A stretch of 64,000 nt of DNA. It comes from an uncultured Muribaculaceae bacterium (GTDB taxonomy: Bacteria; Bacteroidota; Bacteroidia; Bacteroidales; Muribaculaceae). Each line of letters starts with the position of its first letter. Positions within the stretch are counted from its first letter, which is position 1. The stretch spans positions 62,001-126,000 of the forward strand of contig CAJUAF010000008.1 in NCBI GenBank assembly GCA_910584365.1, given 5' to 3'. The notes beneath the pieces were generated by a model. It had not been told where the DNA came from and made no database searches. It saw only the letters and a list, made by a program, of their open reading frames with translations. Below, piece by piece: positions 7,731 through 16,700 of this stretch. The position numbers were made by a program, and so were the translations under genes.

Positions 7731-9800
7731 ATGATAGTCTGTATCACCGAGAAACCCAACGTCGCCCGCGACATCGCCGCCATCCTCGGCGCCGACAGGA
7801 AAGAAAACGGCTTCTTCGAGGGGAACGGCTACCGGGTCACCTGGACCTACGGGCATCTCTGTACCCTAAAGGAACCTCACGATTACACCGAGATGTGGAA
7901 GCGCTGGACGCTTGTCCACCTCCCGATGATTCCTCCGAAATTCGGCATAAAGCTGATTCCGGTCGAGAATTACGAACGCCAGTTCCGGGTAATCAGCCAG
8001 CTCTTCGCCGAAGCGGACGAGATTGTCAACTGCGGCGATGCCGGACAGGAGGGGGAACTGATACAGCGCTGGGTAATGCAGAAAGCGGGAGTGAAATGTC
8101 CGGTGAAACGTCTCTGGATTTCCTCCCTTACCGACCAGTCGATCCGCGACGGGTTCCTGCATCTTCGCCCTTCGTCGGACTTCGACAGGCTCTACTATGC
8201 CGGTCTGTCCCGCGCCATAGGGGACTGGATCTTAGGAATGAACGCCACCCGCCTCTACACCCTGAAATACAGTTCTCCGGGCAATGTGCTGTCAATCGGC
8301 CGCGTCCAGACGCCTACGCTGGCGCTGGTGGTCCAGCGCCACCACGAGATCGCCAATTTCAAGCCGGAGGATTTCTGGGAACTCAAGACCCTTTACCGCG
8401 GGGCGACGTTCAACGCCACTTCCGGCCGATTCAAGAAAGAGGAGGAGGCACAGGGCGCCCTGGAGAAAATCCGCCCTCTTCCTCTGACAGTCACCTCAAT
8501 CGAGGAGAAAAAAGGGAAGGAAGCTCCGCCGAGGCTGTTCGACCTTACGTCGCTGCAGGTGGAGTGCAACAAGCAGTGGGGGTGGACCGCCGACGAGACC
8601 CTGAAACTTATCCAGAGTCTCTACGAGAAGAAGGTAACGACCTATCCGCGCGTCGATACGACCTACCTGTCGGACGATATTTATCCGACCGTGCCGGGGA
8701 TTCTGCGCAACATGACCCCCTACGCTCCTCTGACGGCTTCCCTGCTGGCGCTGCCGAAACTTCCCAAAAGCAAGAAAGTGTTCGATAACTCGAAGGTTAC
8801 CGACCACCACGCCATTATCCCCACCGGACAGTCTCCGGAAAGACTGGTGGGGAACGAACGTCTGCTCTATCATCTGATTGCCAGACGTTTTATAGCCGTA
8901 TTCTATCCCGACTGCGAGTTCATGCAGACAACCGTCCTGGCCGATGCCGGCGGAGTGGGATTCAAGGCCACGGGAAAGGTCATCACCAGTCCGGGGTGGC
9001 GTTCAATATATCAGAAATCCGACGAGACTCCCCCAAAGAAACGGGAGGAAGGGGAAGATAATATTCTTCCTCATTTCGAGAAGGGGGAGAGCGGCCCCCA
9101 TGAACCGTCACTCCAGAAGAAGACCACCCAGCCCCCGAAGCCCTATACCGAGGGTACACTCCTGCGGGCGATGGAGTCGGCCGGAAAGACCGTCGATGAC
9201 GAAGCCTTGCGCGAGGCGATGAAGGAGAACGGCATCGGTCGTCCGTCTACCCGCGCCAATATCATCGAGACTCTTTTCAAGCGCCATTATATCTGCCGCC
9301 AGAAGAAGAACATCATCGCCACACAGGCGGGGATAGACCTTATCGCGACCATAAACGAGGAGTTGCTCAAGAGCGCAAAGCTGACCGGACTTTGGGAGAA
9401 CAAGCTGCGCCGCATCGAGCGGGGAACTTTCTCGGCCGCGGAATTCATCGCCGAACTTAAGGAGCAGATAGACAAGATTGTCAATGAGGTGCTTACGGAT
9501 GCCTCAGCCCGCAAAATCGACACCGGACAGGCTCCCCCTCCTCCCGGAGACAGCGCCGCGGAAGTGCCGGTCAAGCCCAAAACGCCACGCCGTCCTCCCG
9601 TGAAATCGCTTGAGCAGATTGTCTGTCCGCTCTGCGGCAAGGGGCATCTGCTGAAAGGCCATTCGGCCTACGGATGTTCGGAATTCCGCACCGGCTGCAC
9701 CCTGCGTTTGCCTTTCGGGGAGTATTCCGCTGACCTCACCCCCGCCAAGCTGAACACACTTATCCGCAAAAACGTTAAGAAGATTAAAAACGCTCCCTGA
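7731..9800 (+). CDS. topB: DNA topoisomerase III (type IA)
   Basis: 689 residues, the normal family length. The TOPRIM domain starts with ITEKPNVARD and has the acidic motif CGDAGQEGELIQRW. The catalytic tyrosine is Tyr305 in TTYPRVDTTYL. DHHAIIPTG and GIGRPSTRANIIE follow as in active enzymes. A four-cysteine zinc ribbon (CPLCGKGHLL ... CSEFRTGC) lies near the C-terminus, after a proline-rich linker. The enzyme relaxes and decatenates DNA through a single-strand break. It is a useful comparison for the defective homologue at 57720-59339. Confidence 0.95.
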   Translation: MIVCITEKPNVARDIAAILGADRKENGFFEGNGYRVTWTYGHLCTLKEPHDYTEMWKRWTLVHLPMIPPKFGIKLIPVENYERQFRVISQLFAEADEIVNCGDAGQEGELIQRWVMQKAGVKCPVKRLWISSLTDQSIRDGFLHLRPSSDFDRLYYAGLSRAIGDWILGMNATRLYTLKYSSPGNVLSIGRVQTPTLALVVQRHHEIANFKPEDFWELKTLYRGATFNATSGRFKKEEEAQGALEKIRPLPLTVTSIEEKKGKEAPPRLFDLTSLQVECNKQWGWTADETLKLIQSLYEKKVTTYPRVDTTYLSDDIYPTVPGILRNMTPYAPLTASLLALPKLPKSKKVFDNSKVTDHHAIIPTGQSPERLVGNERLLYHLIARRFIAVFYPDCEFMQTTVLADAGGVGFKATGKVITSPGWRSIYQKSDETPPKKREEGEDNILPHFEKGESGPHEPSLQKKTTQPPKPYTEGTLLRAMESAGKTVDDEALREAMKENGIGRPSTRANIIETLFKRHYICRQKKNIIATQAGIDLIATINEELLKSAKLTGLWENKLRRIERGTFSAAEFIAELKEQIDKIVNEVLTDASARKIDTGQAPPPPGDSAAEVPVKPKTPRRPPVKSLEQIVCPLCGKGHLLKGHSAYGCSEFRTGCTLRLPFGEYSADLTPAKLNTLIRKNVKKIKNAP

Positions 9801-9807
9801 TATTACC

Positions 9808-9825
9808 CCTGTGTTTTTAAACAGG
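9808..9825 (+). terminator. Weak hairpin after topB
   Basis: CCTGT (9808-9812) pairs with ACAGG (9821-9825), followed by ATTTTAGTTTTT. The stem is short but the T-rich tail fits an intrinsic terminator. Confidence 0.4.
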
Positions 9826-9865
9826 ATTTTAGTTTTTAAACAAGCTCTCGAACAAGCCTTGCGGA

Positions 9866-10123
9866 ATGACACTTAACGACTGGATTCAATGGATTTGCGT
9901 GGCGATAGTGCTTGTGATAGTGGCAGTGGCCGCTGTCCGTCACATCATAGGTATGGTACGATGGAGCCGGCGGATGAAAGACACCCCTTCCGACGCGCTT
10001 CCCCCCTGCTGCGGCCCGGAGAAAAAGAAAAAGGCTTCCGCAGGGAAGCCTGAAAAAGGGCCTTTCTGCGCCGGATGTGGCGCGGACTGCCCGTTGTCCG
10101 AACTGAAGTCCGGCAAAGAATAG
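9866..10123 (+). CDS. Small cysteine-rich membrane protein (FeoB-associated-like)
   Basis: 85 residues. One transmembrane helix (about 8-28) is followed by a basic, lysine-rich cytoplasmic tail with a CC pair and a terminal cluster FCAGCGADCPLSELK. This layout recalls the FeoB-associated cysteine-rich membrane proteins, but no feo gene is nearby, so the family call is tentative. The cysteines could bind a metal. Confidence 0.6.
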   Translation: MTLNDWIQWICVAIVLVIVAVAAVRHIIGMVRWSRRMKDTPSDALPPCCGPEKKKKASAGKPEKGPFCAGCGADCPLSELKSGKE

Positions 10124-10143
10124 TCCCGGCAGGAGGGGGAGAA

Positions 10144-11556
10144 TCAGAAACTATAGCTCAGACCGATTGCGGGGATAAGAGCATGGACTTTATAGTCAGC
10201 AGTGAATTCACCCGTCATAGGGAGGGGAGGAAGCTTCCCGGAAAGTCCGGCCGCGTTGACCGCAGCATTGTATATGGGGGCGATGAAGTCATCATACTGG
10301 CCTGTACCTGATTTCCGGAAGCCATGGACATACATGAACGCCACGTCGACCGACAAGCCTTTTATCGGCCGGAACGAGAGGCCCACGGAAGGTTCCAGCT
10401 TGGTGGCGCCGGGGGTCTCGGGGTTGTAGAAGTCCGCGTTGCAGGGGGTGGTGTCAATCATCATTCCGGCGCGGAGATCAAAACGGTGGGTCAGGGCATA
10501 CTCGGCTCCGATATGATAGGTCATGGCATTGGAGTAATTCTTCTCCAGGTGCTGGTCGAAGCTGATTCCGTCGGCGGCGGGGGGAAGGTTGTCGAAAGTT
10601 ATGTCGAGCGTCTTGTAGGTGTTCCAGCCGTTGAGCTGCGCGTCGAAAGCCAGCAGCAGTTTCGGAATCGGTTTCCATGCCACACCGAACGTAAGTACGT
10701 AGGGGCAGGGCATCGAGGCGTCGAAGTTGGCGTAGCTCAGATTGTCAAGCGTCTGGCCGAGAATCTGACGGGCCTGTTCGTCGGCATAGCTTACGGAAGC
10801 GTCGCCGGCCTTGACGTGCATCTGCATTTTGGAGCGGAAGGAAGCTCCGACCGAGAGATTGGGCAGCACGTCCCAAAGAATACCGGCATTGACTCCGAGC
10901 GCGAGCTGGGAATCGCCTGTAAGATTGACCGATGCGGGGGGAATCGCGCCGTAAGGCTTGAAAGGAGCCGGCTGACCGGCCATCTGTGCCGGAAGATTCA
11001 TCAGTCCGATAAGGCGGTCCATCGAAGTGGAGGACACCAGCGCTTTGTTCAGATCAACGCTTCCCCAGGAAATCATGAGACCCGCGCCGACCGACAGATT
11101 GTCGAGTATGCGCCAGGAAAGGGTTGGCTGCACAGTGAAGACTTTCAGATCCACCGACTGATTAAGCACCGAACCGGGCCATGAGAGGCCCCAGTCTATC
11201 GAGGAACCGTAGGGGGTATAGAGAGTCACTCCGGCATAGAAGTTGTCGTAGACACGGAAAGACGCCGAGAAGTTCATCGGGGTGGAGACCTTGTTGGAGG
11301 TAGTGTATTTCCTGCCGGCATAGGTGGCGTTTGCGGTAGCCTTTATGGCACTCATTGCGGCGGATACTTCAAGAGTCTCGGTTGAGAAAGCCAGGGCGCC
11401 GGGGTTGAATATCTGGCTTTCGGAACCCAGTTTCATGGCCACTCCTACGTGGCCCATACCTTCCTGCTTGGCGCTGAAAGTGTTCACCTGGTATCCTTCA
11501 GCCATCCCGGCGAAGGCGGTGGTAGCTGCGATCGCAGCCGCTAAAAACTTTTTCAT
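10144..11556 (-). CDS. OmpP1/FadL-type outer-membrane transporter
   Basis: 470 residues with a signal peptide (MKKFLAAAIAATTAFAGMAEG). The start of the mature protein, about residues 22-55 (NTFSAKQEGMGHVGVAMK, then FNPGALAF), is the hallmark of the FadL family hatch region. The rest shows alternating beta-strand patterns, and the last residue is Phe (GLSYSF), as in outer-membrane barrels. The family carries hydrophobic compounds such as fatty acids across the outer membrane; the substrate here cannot be told. The gene is monocistronic, with its own promoter that leaves almost no leader. Confidence 0.9.
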   Translation of the reverse strand: MKKFLAAAIAATTAFAGMAEGYQVNTFSAKQEGMGHVGVAMKLGSESQIFNPGALAFSTETLEVSAAMSAIKATANATYAGRKYTTSNKVSTPMNFSASFRVYDNFYAGVTLYTPYGSSIDWGLSWPGSVLNQSVDLKVFTVQPTLSWRILDNLSVGAGLMISWGSVDLNKALVSSTSMDRLIGLMNLPAQMAGQPAPFKPYGAIPPASVNLTGDSQLALGVNAGILWDVLPNLSVGASFRSKMQMHVKAGDASVSYADEQARQILGQTLDNLSYANFDASMPCPYVLTFGVAWKPIPKLLLAFDAQLNGWNTYKTLDITFDNLPPAADGISFDQHLEKNYSNAMTYHIGAEYALTHRFDLRAGMMIDTTPCNADFYNPETPGATKLEPSVGLSFRPIKGLSVDVAFMYVHGFRKSGTGQYDDFIAPIYNAAVNAAGLSGKLPPLPMTGEFTADYKVHALIPAIGLSYSF

Positions 11557-11560
11557 GCGA

Positions 11561-11591
11561 CAAAATTACCAATTTTTTCCGTTATGGCAAA
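11561..11591 (-). promoter_or_regulatory. Promoter of the FadL-type gene
   Basis: Minus-strand TTTG (11591-11588), a 19-base gap, TAATTTTG (11568-11561). The -7 box ends only 4 bases before the start codon, which suggests a very short or absent leader. Confidence 0.65.
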
Positions 11592-11684
11592 ACTTCGCTG
11601 TGGAAAATATGTTTTACAGCAGATTTCCGGTGCCCCCATTTTTTTATCCCCCTCTGTGAAATCCGTGGGAACTTCTTCCTCTTC

Positions 11685-11998
11685 ATATTTTGAAGAGAGT
11701 TGTAAATGCGGCCCTATTTTGTTTATCTCCCACGGATTCCACGGAGGGGGAGATTTTCCACGGATTCGGCCTTCGGCTTCGCCTCAGGGATTTCACAGAT
11801 TATACGGATTTCACGAATCCCACCGGACAAGAACTGCCCTGAGCAACCCAAGAACATTCTAACAGGAGCCAGGGAGCAACCCAAGAGCAATCTGTTGAAT
11901 CTGTCCGCGCAAAGCGCGTCCGTGGAATTGGTGTCTGCGTTAATCTGCGCTTCTGCGAGAGAAAATCCTGAAAATCAAAATTAATCCGTGGAAAATCC
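11685..11998. repeat. Long direct repeat, copy 1
   Basis: About 314 bases, starting ATATTTTGAAGAGAGTTGT and ending near AATCCGTGGAAAATCC. It is nearly identical to copy 2; the one difference I see is one extra A in AATCAAAATTAATCC. Short frames within it are identical in both copies but have no protein-like features. Confidence 0.88.
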
Positions 11999-12157
11999 TT
12001 CCCTCCGTGGAATCCGTGGGAAGCTTTTCCTCAGAAGTATTGATGTATAGGGAGATTTTTCTCGCAGAAACGCAGATTATTTCTGACCGGCTGGGGGTGG
12101 TGCGGGACGCGCTTTGCGCGGATGGATTTCGCGGAAGCAGACGGGAATATCATCGTA

Positions 12158-12470
12158 ATATTTTGAAGAGAGTTGTAAATGCGGCCCTATTTTGTTTATC
12201 TCCCACGGATTCCACGGAGGGGGAGATTTTCCACGGATTCGGCCTTCGGCTTCGCCTCAGGGATTTCACAGATTATACGGATTTCACGAATCCCACCGGA
12301 CAAGAACTGCCCTGAGCAACCCAAGAACATTCTAACAGGAGCCAGGGAGCAACCCAAGAGCAATCTGTTGAATCTGTCCGCGCAAAGCGCGTCCGTGGAA
12401 TTGGTGTCTGCGTTAATCTGCGCTTCTGCGAGAGAAAATCCTGAAAATCAAATTAATCCGTGGAAAATCC
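12158..12470. repeat. Long direct repeat, copy 2
   Basis: Second copy, offset by 473 bases from copy 1. The 160 bases between the copies, and the 80 bases after copy 2, contain further variants of the same CCGTGGAATCCGTGGGAA and CGCAGATTATT phrases, so the unit is probably longer than the identical core. Confidence 0.88.
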
Positions 12471-12551
12471 CTCTCTCGGTGGAATCCGTGGGAAATTTTC
12501 GTAGAGGTAGGTTTTCTCGCAGAAGCGCAGATTATTCCTGATTGGCTGGTG

Positions 12552-14909
12552 TTACCGGAGGAAACGTGGAGCGCGGAAAAAGAGCCCGAACGACAGGCCG
12601 ACATTCCAGTTCCGGGCCGGATAGGAAAGATAGTTGAGGTAACCGCAGACCGACGCGAAGGGGAGATTATAGACAATATCGAGTTCGCCGATGAATTCCG
12701 GATTACGGAACCATTGTCCGAGGCGTGCCCCGCCGGTGTCGGGGTCCATCTCTATACGCCGGAACGGCATGAAGAGATTGGCTGACAGGCGCACCTGGGC
12801 CCTGGAGAAGGGCTGCCAGATCGGGACAAGACCGACGGCAGCAAAAGAGTTGGCATGAAACCGCTTGTTGAAGACTCCGCTGGTGGCGGGAGTGGGAGCG
12901 AATTCCGGCGCATTGACCAGCGAGGCATAATATGAATTGAGCAGTTTACGGTTGGACACAAGAATGTCCCATGTGGTTCCCAGCGAGAAAGTCTTTCCCA
13001 GGGGGAAATATGCTCCTCCCTTGAATTCTGTCTGGAACCAGTGGACATTCCGGTCATCGAAAGTGGTTGTTCCCTCGGGTGTGGTCCCTTTGAAATGATA
13101 TTTGCCGAGAGTCTGCATGACCGTCAGGTGAAGATCATATCCGGCCGAGGGGTAGTTGCTGTTGTCGAGATTATCGAATTCAAGGCGTCCGATGGCCTGG
13201 CCGAGATTCCAGACCGTGCGCTCGCGTCCAGAAGAACTGAAATCGCCGAAATCGGAGGAATAGAAATTGTCGCGCGACTGTCCTCCCCCTATTCCTACCG
13301 ACGCCTTGCCGGCGCGGGTTACGGCCCAGGCGTAGCTGAGTCGTCCGAATCCTTCGTAGTGGGTGATGAACGCCGGGGAATTGTCCTCATAGAAGAGCTT
13401 GTCGCTCTCGTAATATTTCTGGCGGTAATAGACCCCCTCGAGTTCCAGCGCCGAGGGGAGTCCCGTCGACAGATATACGCGTCCGCGCAGTTGGCCGGCC
13501 ATATAGTTCTGTCCTATCCACCCCATGGCTCTCAGCTCGGTGGAGCGGAACGACATCCCGGTATATTCGGCCGATACGAAAATCATCGAATTGATCGAGG
13601 AGGAGAGGTAGCCCCCGGCCCCGAGCGAGAAATTGCTTTTGACAGTGGCGTCCAGGTCAAGGGTGAACATCCCGGTCTGGGGATTGAAATTGGCCTGCGG
13701 ATAAAGGTCGCGCAGACGTCCCGGTGAGATGGCGCTGTAATAAGACATACGGGCGCGGCTGATGCCGAAGGTGTCCGTCTTGGCCGGCTTGAAGAGCTGG
13801 GAGATATAGGCGTTCTGCTGGGGAGTGCCACCCGTGACATGGACCGAATCGAAGCGCACGTATGGGGTCTTCGACTTGAAGATATTGCGCCGGAGCCGGC
13901 GGGTGGATGCCGGAATCCGGGAGGTAACGCGCGATTTGAGGGAATCCATCATCTCCATGGCCCGTTTGTAGCCGATGGCGCTGATTTCCCGGGCTTTGCC
14001 GAAATCCAGCAGGGAGAACTGGCTGACATCCACGTGGATTCGCATCCCTTCGTCGGCCGGAAGGTCATAGTCGTTGTTCTGGATAATCATGTTTTCCAGC
14101 TGGTTGATGATGCCGTTAGACTCGGGTTCGTCTTCGGAATGGACATCGATTCCTATCATGAAATCCGGTGCGAAGTCCTGGCGCATGACGTCGACGGGGA
14201 AATTGTCGTAGATGCCTCCGTCATATACATATACGCCGTTCATCTTGATAGGCTGGAACACCGGGGGGAAAGTCATCGAGGCGCGGACCGCATCGCTCAG
14301 ATGCCCCGAGCGACATACGATCTTGTGTTTGTGGATTACATCGGAAGTGACGCACCGGAACGGCACGAAAAGATTGTCGAAGTTCCCTCCGCACTGGGCC
14401 GTGTAGGCCGCGAACAGGTCCATGAACGCGAAGTTCATCGGCAGCGGGGAAATCAGGCTCGACGGCAGCAGGGAGGAGGCACGGTCCAGCGAATCCTTGC
14501 GCGATAGGTTGATGTTGAGTTCCGCGAAGGCCGGAGTGTTGGGCTTCTTTACGAAATAGTAGGTCAGATTGGGATTGATTCTTCCGGTCGACCAGTCGGC
14601 GAACCCTTCCGACAGAATGAGCTGAAGCATCTCCTCGGGAGTATAGCCGGCCGCATAGAGGCCGCCGACGATAGCTCCCATCGAAGTGCCGGCCACGTAG
14701 TCAATAGGGATGTCGTTCTCCTCCAGCGCCCTGATGACGCCGATGTGGGCTATTCCCTTGGCTCCGCCACCCGACAGAACCAGGCCCACCGACTGTCCGG
14801 TAGGGTACACGGCCAGGGAATCGGGTGTCTCACCGCGCCCGGAAAGGGGCAGAATCATGATATATATGGCCGTAGCGATGGCCGGCAGAATATTTCTGAG
14901 ATATGACAT
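12552..14909 (-). CDS. Patatin-like phospholipase fused to an Omp85-type outer-membrane barrel
   Basis: 785 residues from ATG 14909, chosen because it begins a signal peptide (MSYLRNILPAIATAIYIMIL). The patatin domain (about 40-300) has the oxyanion loop GGGAKG (47-52), nucleophile Ser76 in GTSMG and the catalytic Asp230 in DGG. A POTRA-like segment (RFDSVHVTGGTPQQNAYIS) follows, then a BamA-like barrel that ends in an aromatic-rich strand. This layout matches PlpD-type autotransported or surface-anchored lipases. Reaction: hydrolysis of lipid acyl esters. It is monocistronic and diverges from the DUF805 gene. Confidence 0.9.
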   Translation of the reverse strand: MSYLRNILPAIATAIYIMILPLSGRGETPDSLAVYPTGQSVGLVLSGGGAKGIAHIGVIRALEENDIPIDYVAGTSMGAIVGGLYAAGYTPEEMLQLILSEGFADWSTGRINPNLTYYFVKKPNTPAFAELNINLSRKDSLDRASSLLPSSLISPLPMNFAFMDLFAAYTAQCGGNFDNLFVPFRCVTSDVIHKHKIVCRSGHLSDAVRASMTFPPVFQPIKMNGVYVYDGGIYDNFPVDVMRQDFAPDFMIGIDVHSEDEPESNGIINQLENMIIQNNDYDLPADEGMRIHVDVSQFSLLDFGKAREISAIGYKRAMEMMDSLKSRVTSRIPASTRRLRRNIFKSKTPYVRFDSVHVTGGTPQQNAYISQLFKPAKTDTFGISRARMSYYSAISPGRLRDLYPQANFNPQTGMFTLDLDATVKSNFSLGAGGYLSSSINSMIFVSAEYTGMSFRSTELRAMGWIGQNYMAGQLRGRVYLSTGLPSALELEGVYYRQKYYESDKLFYEDNSPAFITHYEGFGRLSYAWAVTRAGKASVGIGGGQSRDNFYSSDFGDFSSSGRERTVWNLGQAIGRLEFDNLDNSNYPSAGYDLHLTVMQTLGKYHFKGTTPEGTTTFDDRNVHWFQTEFKGGAYFPLGKTFSLGTTWDILVSNRKLLNSYYASLVNAPEFAPTPATSGVFNKRFHANSFAAVGLVPIWQPFSRAQVRLSANLFMPFRRIEMDPDTGGARLGQWFRNPEFIGELDIVYNLPFASVCGYLNYLSYPARNWNVGLSFGLFFRAPRFLR

Positions 14910-15022
14910 AAACAAACAGTTGACGTGAAAGACCGTTAGGTCCGAACTTACGGACCTTGTATATTCTATAACGGCAAAAAGAACAGTTTTGTCAGAAAAG
15001 ACTCTCAAAATTAGCAATTATA

Positions 15023-15054
15023 TTTGTATTTGCCGATTAAAAAGCGTATATTTG
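15023..15054 (+). promoter_or_regulatory. Promoter of the DUF805 gene
   Basis: TTTG (15023-15026), a 20-base gap, TATATTTG (15047-15054), 54 bases before the start codon. A second TATATTTG at 15019-15026 overlaps the -33 element. Confidence 0.7.
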
Positions 15055-15108
15055 CGCTATAATCTCCAAGAAAACAATTTTATATCCCATAACTAAATCA
15101 TTATCGAC

Positions 15109-15549
15109 ATGGACAACAACCAGCAGGGCTTCAATCAGCAGCCCTATCAGCAGCCGTATCAGCAGGCTTACCAGGAACCGGCCTATCAGCAGTGCGCCGT
15201 TCCCGAAGCTCCCGCCATCGGTTTCGGCGAGGCAATCTCGCGTTGCTTCAAGAATTATGCCACTTTCTCCGGCCGTGCAACCCGCGCCGAATTCTGGTGG
15301 TGGCAGCTCTTCTCTTTCCTCGTAGGTTGCGTATTGGGCTGGATTCCCATCCTGGGCTGGCTTATCTCCCTGGCTCTCTTCCTGCCGGGTCTGGCAGTAG
15401 CCGTCCGCCGTCTCCACGACATAGGCAAGGGTGGCGGTTTCTGGTTCATCTACCTGATTCCCCTCGTAGGCTCGCCTATCTTCTACCTTATCTGGAACTG
15501 CACCAAGTCTGAACCTCAGGACAACCGTTTCGGCCCGTACCTCGGCTGA
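15109..15549 (+). CDS. DUF805 family membrane protein
   Basis: 146 residues. A Gln/Tyr/Pro-rich head with repeated QQPYQQ units (about 1-35) is followed by the DUF805 core: CFKNYATFSGRATRAEFWWW, two or three hydrophobic segments, and VRRLHDIGKGGGFWF. DUF805 proteins are small inner-membrane proteins of unknown role. It has its own promoter and a strong terminator, so it is transcribed alone. Confidence 0.88.
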   Translation: MDNNQQGFNQQPYQQPYQQAYQEPAYQQCAVPEAPAIGFGEAISRCFKNYATFSGRATRAEFWWWQLFSFLVGCVLGWIPILGWLISLALFLPGLAVAVRRLHDIGKGGGFWFIYLIPLVGSPIFYLIWNCTKSEPQDNRFGPYLG

Positions 15550-15572
15550 TCCGGTAATCATTTCCCCATAAC

Positions 15573-15611
15573 GGCGGTGCGTCGGGAGGTTTAAACTTCC
15601 GACGCACCGCC
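15573..15611 (+). terminator. Strong hairpin after the DUF805 gene
   Basis: GGCGGTGCGTCGG pairs with CCGACGCACCGCC, with an inner GAGGTTTAAACTTC stem-loop. The following bases are TGATTTTGC. Confidence 0.75.
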
Positions 15612-15659
15612 TGATTTTGCGGGTGGAGGGGCATTATGCCACGAGCCTGTTGCCTTTTC

Positions 15660-15687
15660 TTGCACATTCACCGGCAGGTATGTGCAA
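15660..15687. promoter_or_regulatory. Inverted repeat, possible operator
   Basis: TTGCACAT (15660-15667) and ATGTGCAA (15680-15687) form a perfect 8-base inverted repeat with a 12-base spacer. It sits 57 bases before the -33 box of the NlpC/P60 promoter. The spacing suits a dimeric regulator; this is inference. Confidence 0.35.
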
Positions 15688-15743
15688 TTTGCTGTGGATT
15701 TATAAAACGTTAACACAAAATTAGCTTTATTGGGTTGCAGCGG

Positions 15744-15775
15744 TTTGGCTGAACGGCTGAAAATCATTAACTTTG
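15744..15775 (+). promoter_or_regulatory. Promoter of the NlpC/P60 gene
   Basis: TTTG (15744-15747), a 20-base gap, TAACTTTG (15768-15775). It implies a leader of about 140 bases, which contains a CCCGG-CGA-CCGGG hairpin. A second -7-like box, TAATTTTG (15856-15863), lies nearer to the gene. Confidence 0.7.
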
Positions 15776-15923
15776 TACATCTTTCATAATTAAGGCAAAT
15801 CTTGAACTTCGGATTGCACAGACGCCCGGCGACCGGGCCGCAGACCGTCCCTCATTAATTTTGCTATTTTGCTATGGCGTATCTCTCTTTAACCACGCGC
15901 CGTTACAATCACCGCCAACTGAA

Positions 15924-16565
15924 ATGTCAAAGAAACATTACCTTATCATCGCGCTCCTGATTGCCGCCGTAATTCCTATGTCGGCAGCCAGGCGTCAGCA
16001 TACCAAGAAAGCAGCATCCACCAAGACGACCGCTACCGTCGCCGCCCACAATGCCGTCGAGGAAGACGAAATGAACCTGGCTTCGGTATCCAAGACAAAC
16101 CCCTTTGAAATAGTTCCCGCCGCCGGAATGGAAATCCTCGGCGACATCGAAGACTCTTCGGCTGATTTCAGCATGATAGAGGATATGCTCGGCTACGCCC
16201 GCAAGTTCATGGGTGTCCGTTACGTCCACGGCGGCCGTTCGCCCCGCGGATTCGACTGCTCCGGCTTTACTTCCTACGTCTACGGTCAGTTCGGCTACGA
16301 ACTCTCTCCCTCTTCCTCCAAACAGTACACCCAGGGGAAGAAAGTGAGCCGCAGCGAAGTACAGCCCGGCGACCTCCTTTTCTTCACCGGACGCGCGTCG
16401 CGCTCGGGCCGTGTAGGCCACGTGGCGATAGCCGTTGACGCCGATCCCGTAAGCGGAGAAATCACGTTCATCCATGCCGCCCGCTCCGGCATCAAGATAG
16501 ACCGCATATCGGCACCTTATTATGCCTCGCGCTTCCTCGGCGCCCGCCGTGTAATCGGTAACTGA
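15924..16565 (+). CDS. NlpC/P60 family cell-wall peptidase
   Basis: 213 residues from ATG 15924, where a signal peptide begins (MSKKHYLIIALLIAAVIPMSA). The NlpC/P60 domain covers about 85-213, with catalytic Cys112 in FDCSGF, His166 in VGHVAI and a third polar residue at His184. These enzymes cut peptide stems of peptidoglycan. There is no visible SH3 or LysM targeting domain. It is followed directly by an intrinsic terminator. Confidence 0.92.
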   Translation: MSKKHYLIIALLIAAVIPMSAARRQHTKKAASTKTTATVAAHNAVEEDEMNLASVSKTNPFEIVPAAGMEILGDIEDSSADFSMIEDMLGYARKFMGVRYVHGGRSPRGFDCSGFTSYVYGQFGYELSPSSSKQYTQGKKVSRSEVQPGDLLFFTGRASRSGRVGHVAIAVDADPVSGEITFIHAARSGIKIDRISAPYYASRFLGARRVIGN

Positions 16566-16628
16566 TATTTTTAACCTTCTTACCAATCCAATCGTAGCCG
16601 AAATTCGGATACCCCATTGAAAACTACA

Positions 16629-16664
16629 GGGACGACGCGGAAAACGTCGTCCCATCTTTTTATC
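16629..16664 (+). terminator. Intrinsic terminator after the NlpC/P60 gene
   Basis: GGGACGACG (16629-16637) pairs with CGTCGTCCC (16645-16653) and is followed by ATCTTTTTAT. Confidence 0.85.
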
Positions 16665-16700
16665 ATTATCATATCCGGCCCCAGGTCTGATTCAAATCCG

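Larger units (their letters stand above)
11557..12551. other. Non-coding 1-kb gap rich in repeats
   Basis: No convincing gene is seen. The region is made of CCGTGGAATCCGTGGGAA-type and GATTTCACAGATTATACGG-type phrases and holds a long direct duplication (entries at 11685 and 12158). Confidence 0.7.

Noticed and set aside
11706..12541. Short frames of 92 and 120 codons within the duplicated repeat
   Set aside because: They start at the same place in both copies because the DNA is duplicated. They contain no protein-like motif and no promoter.
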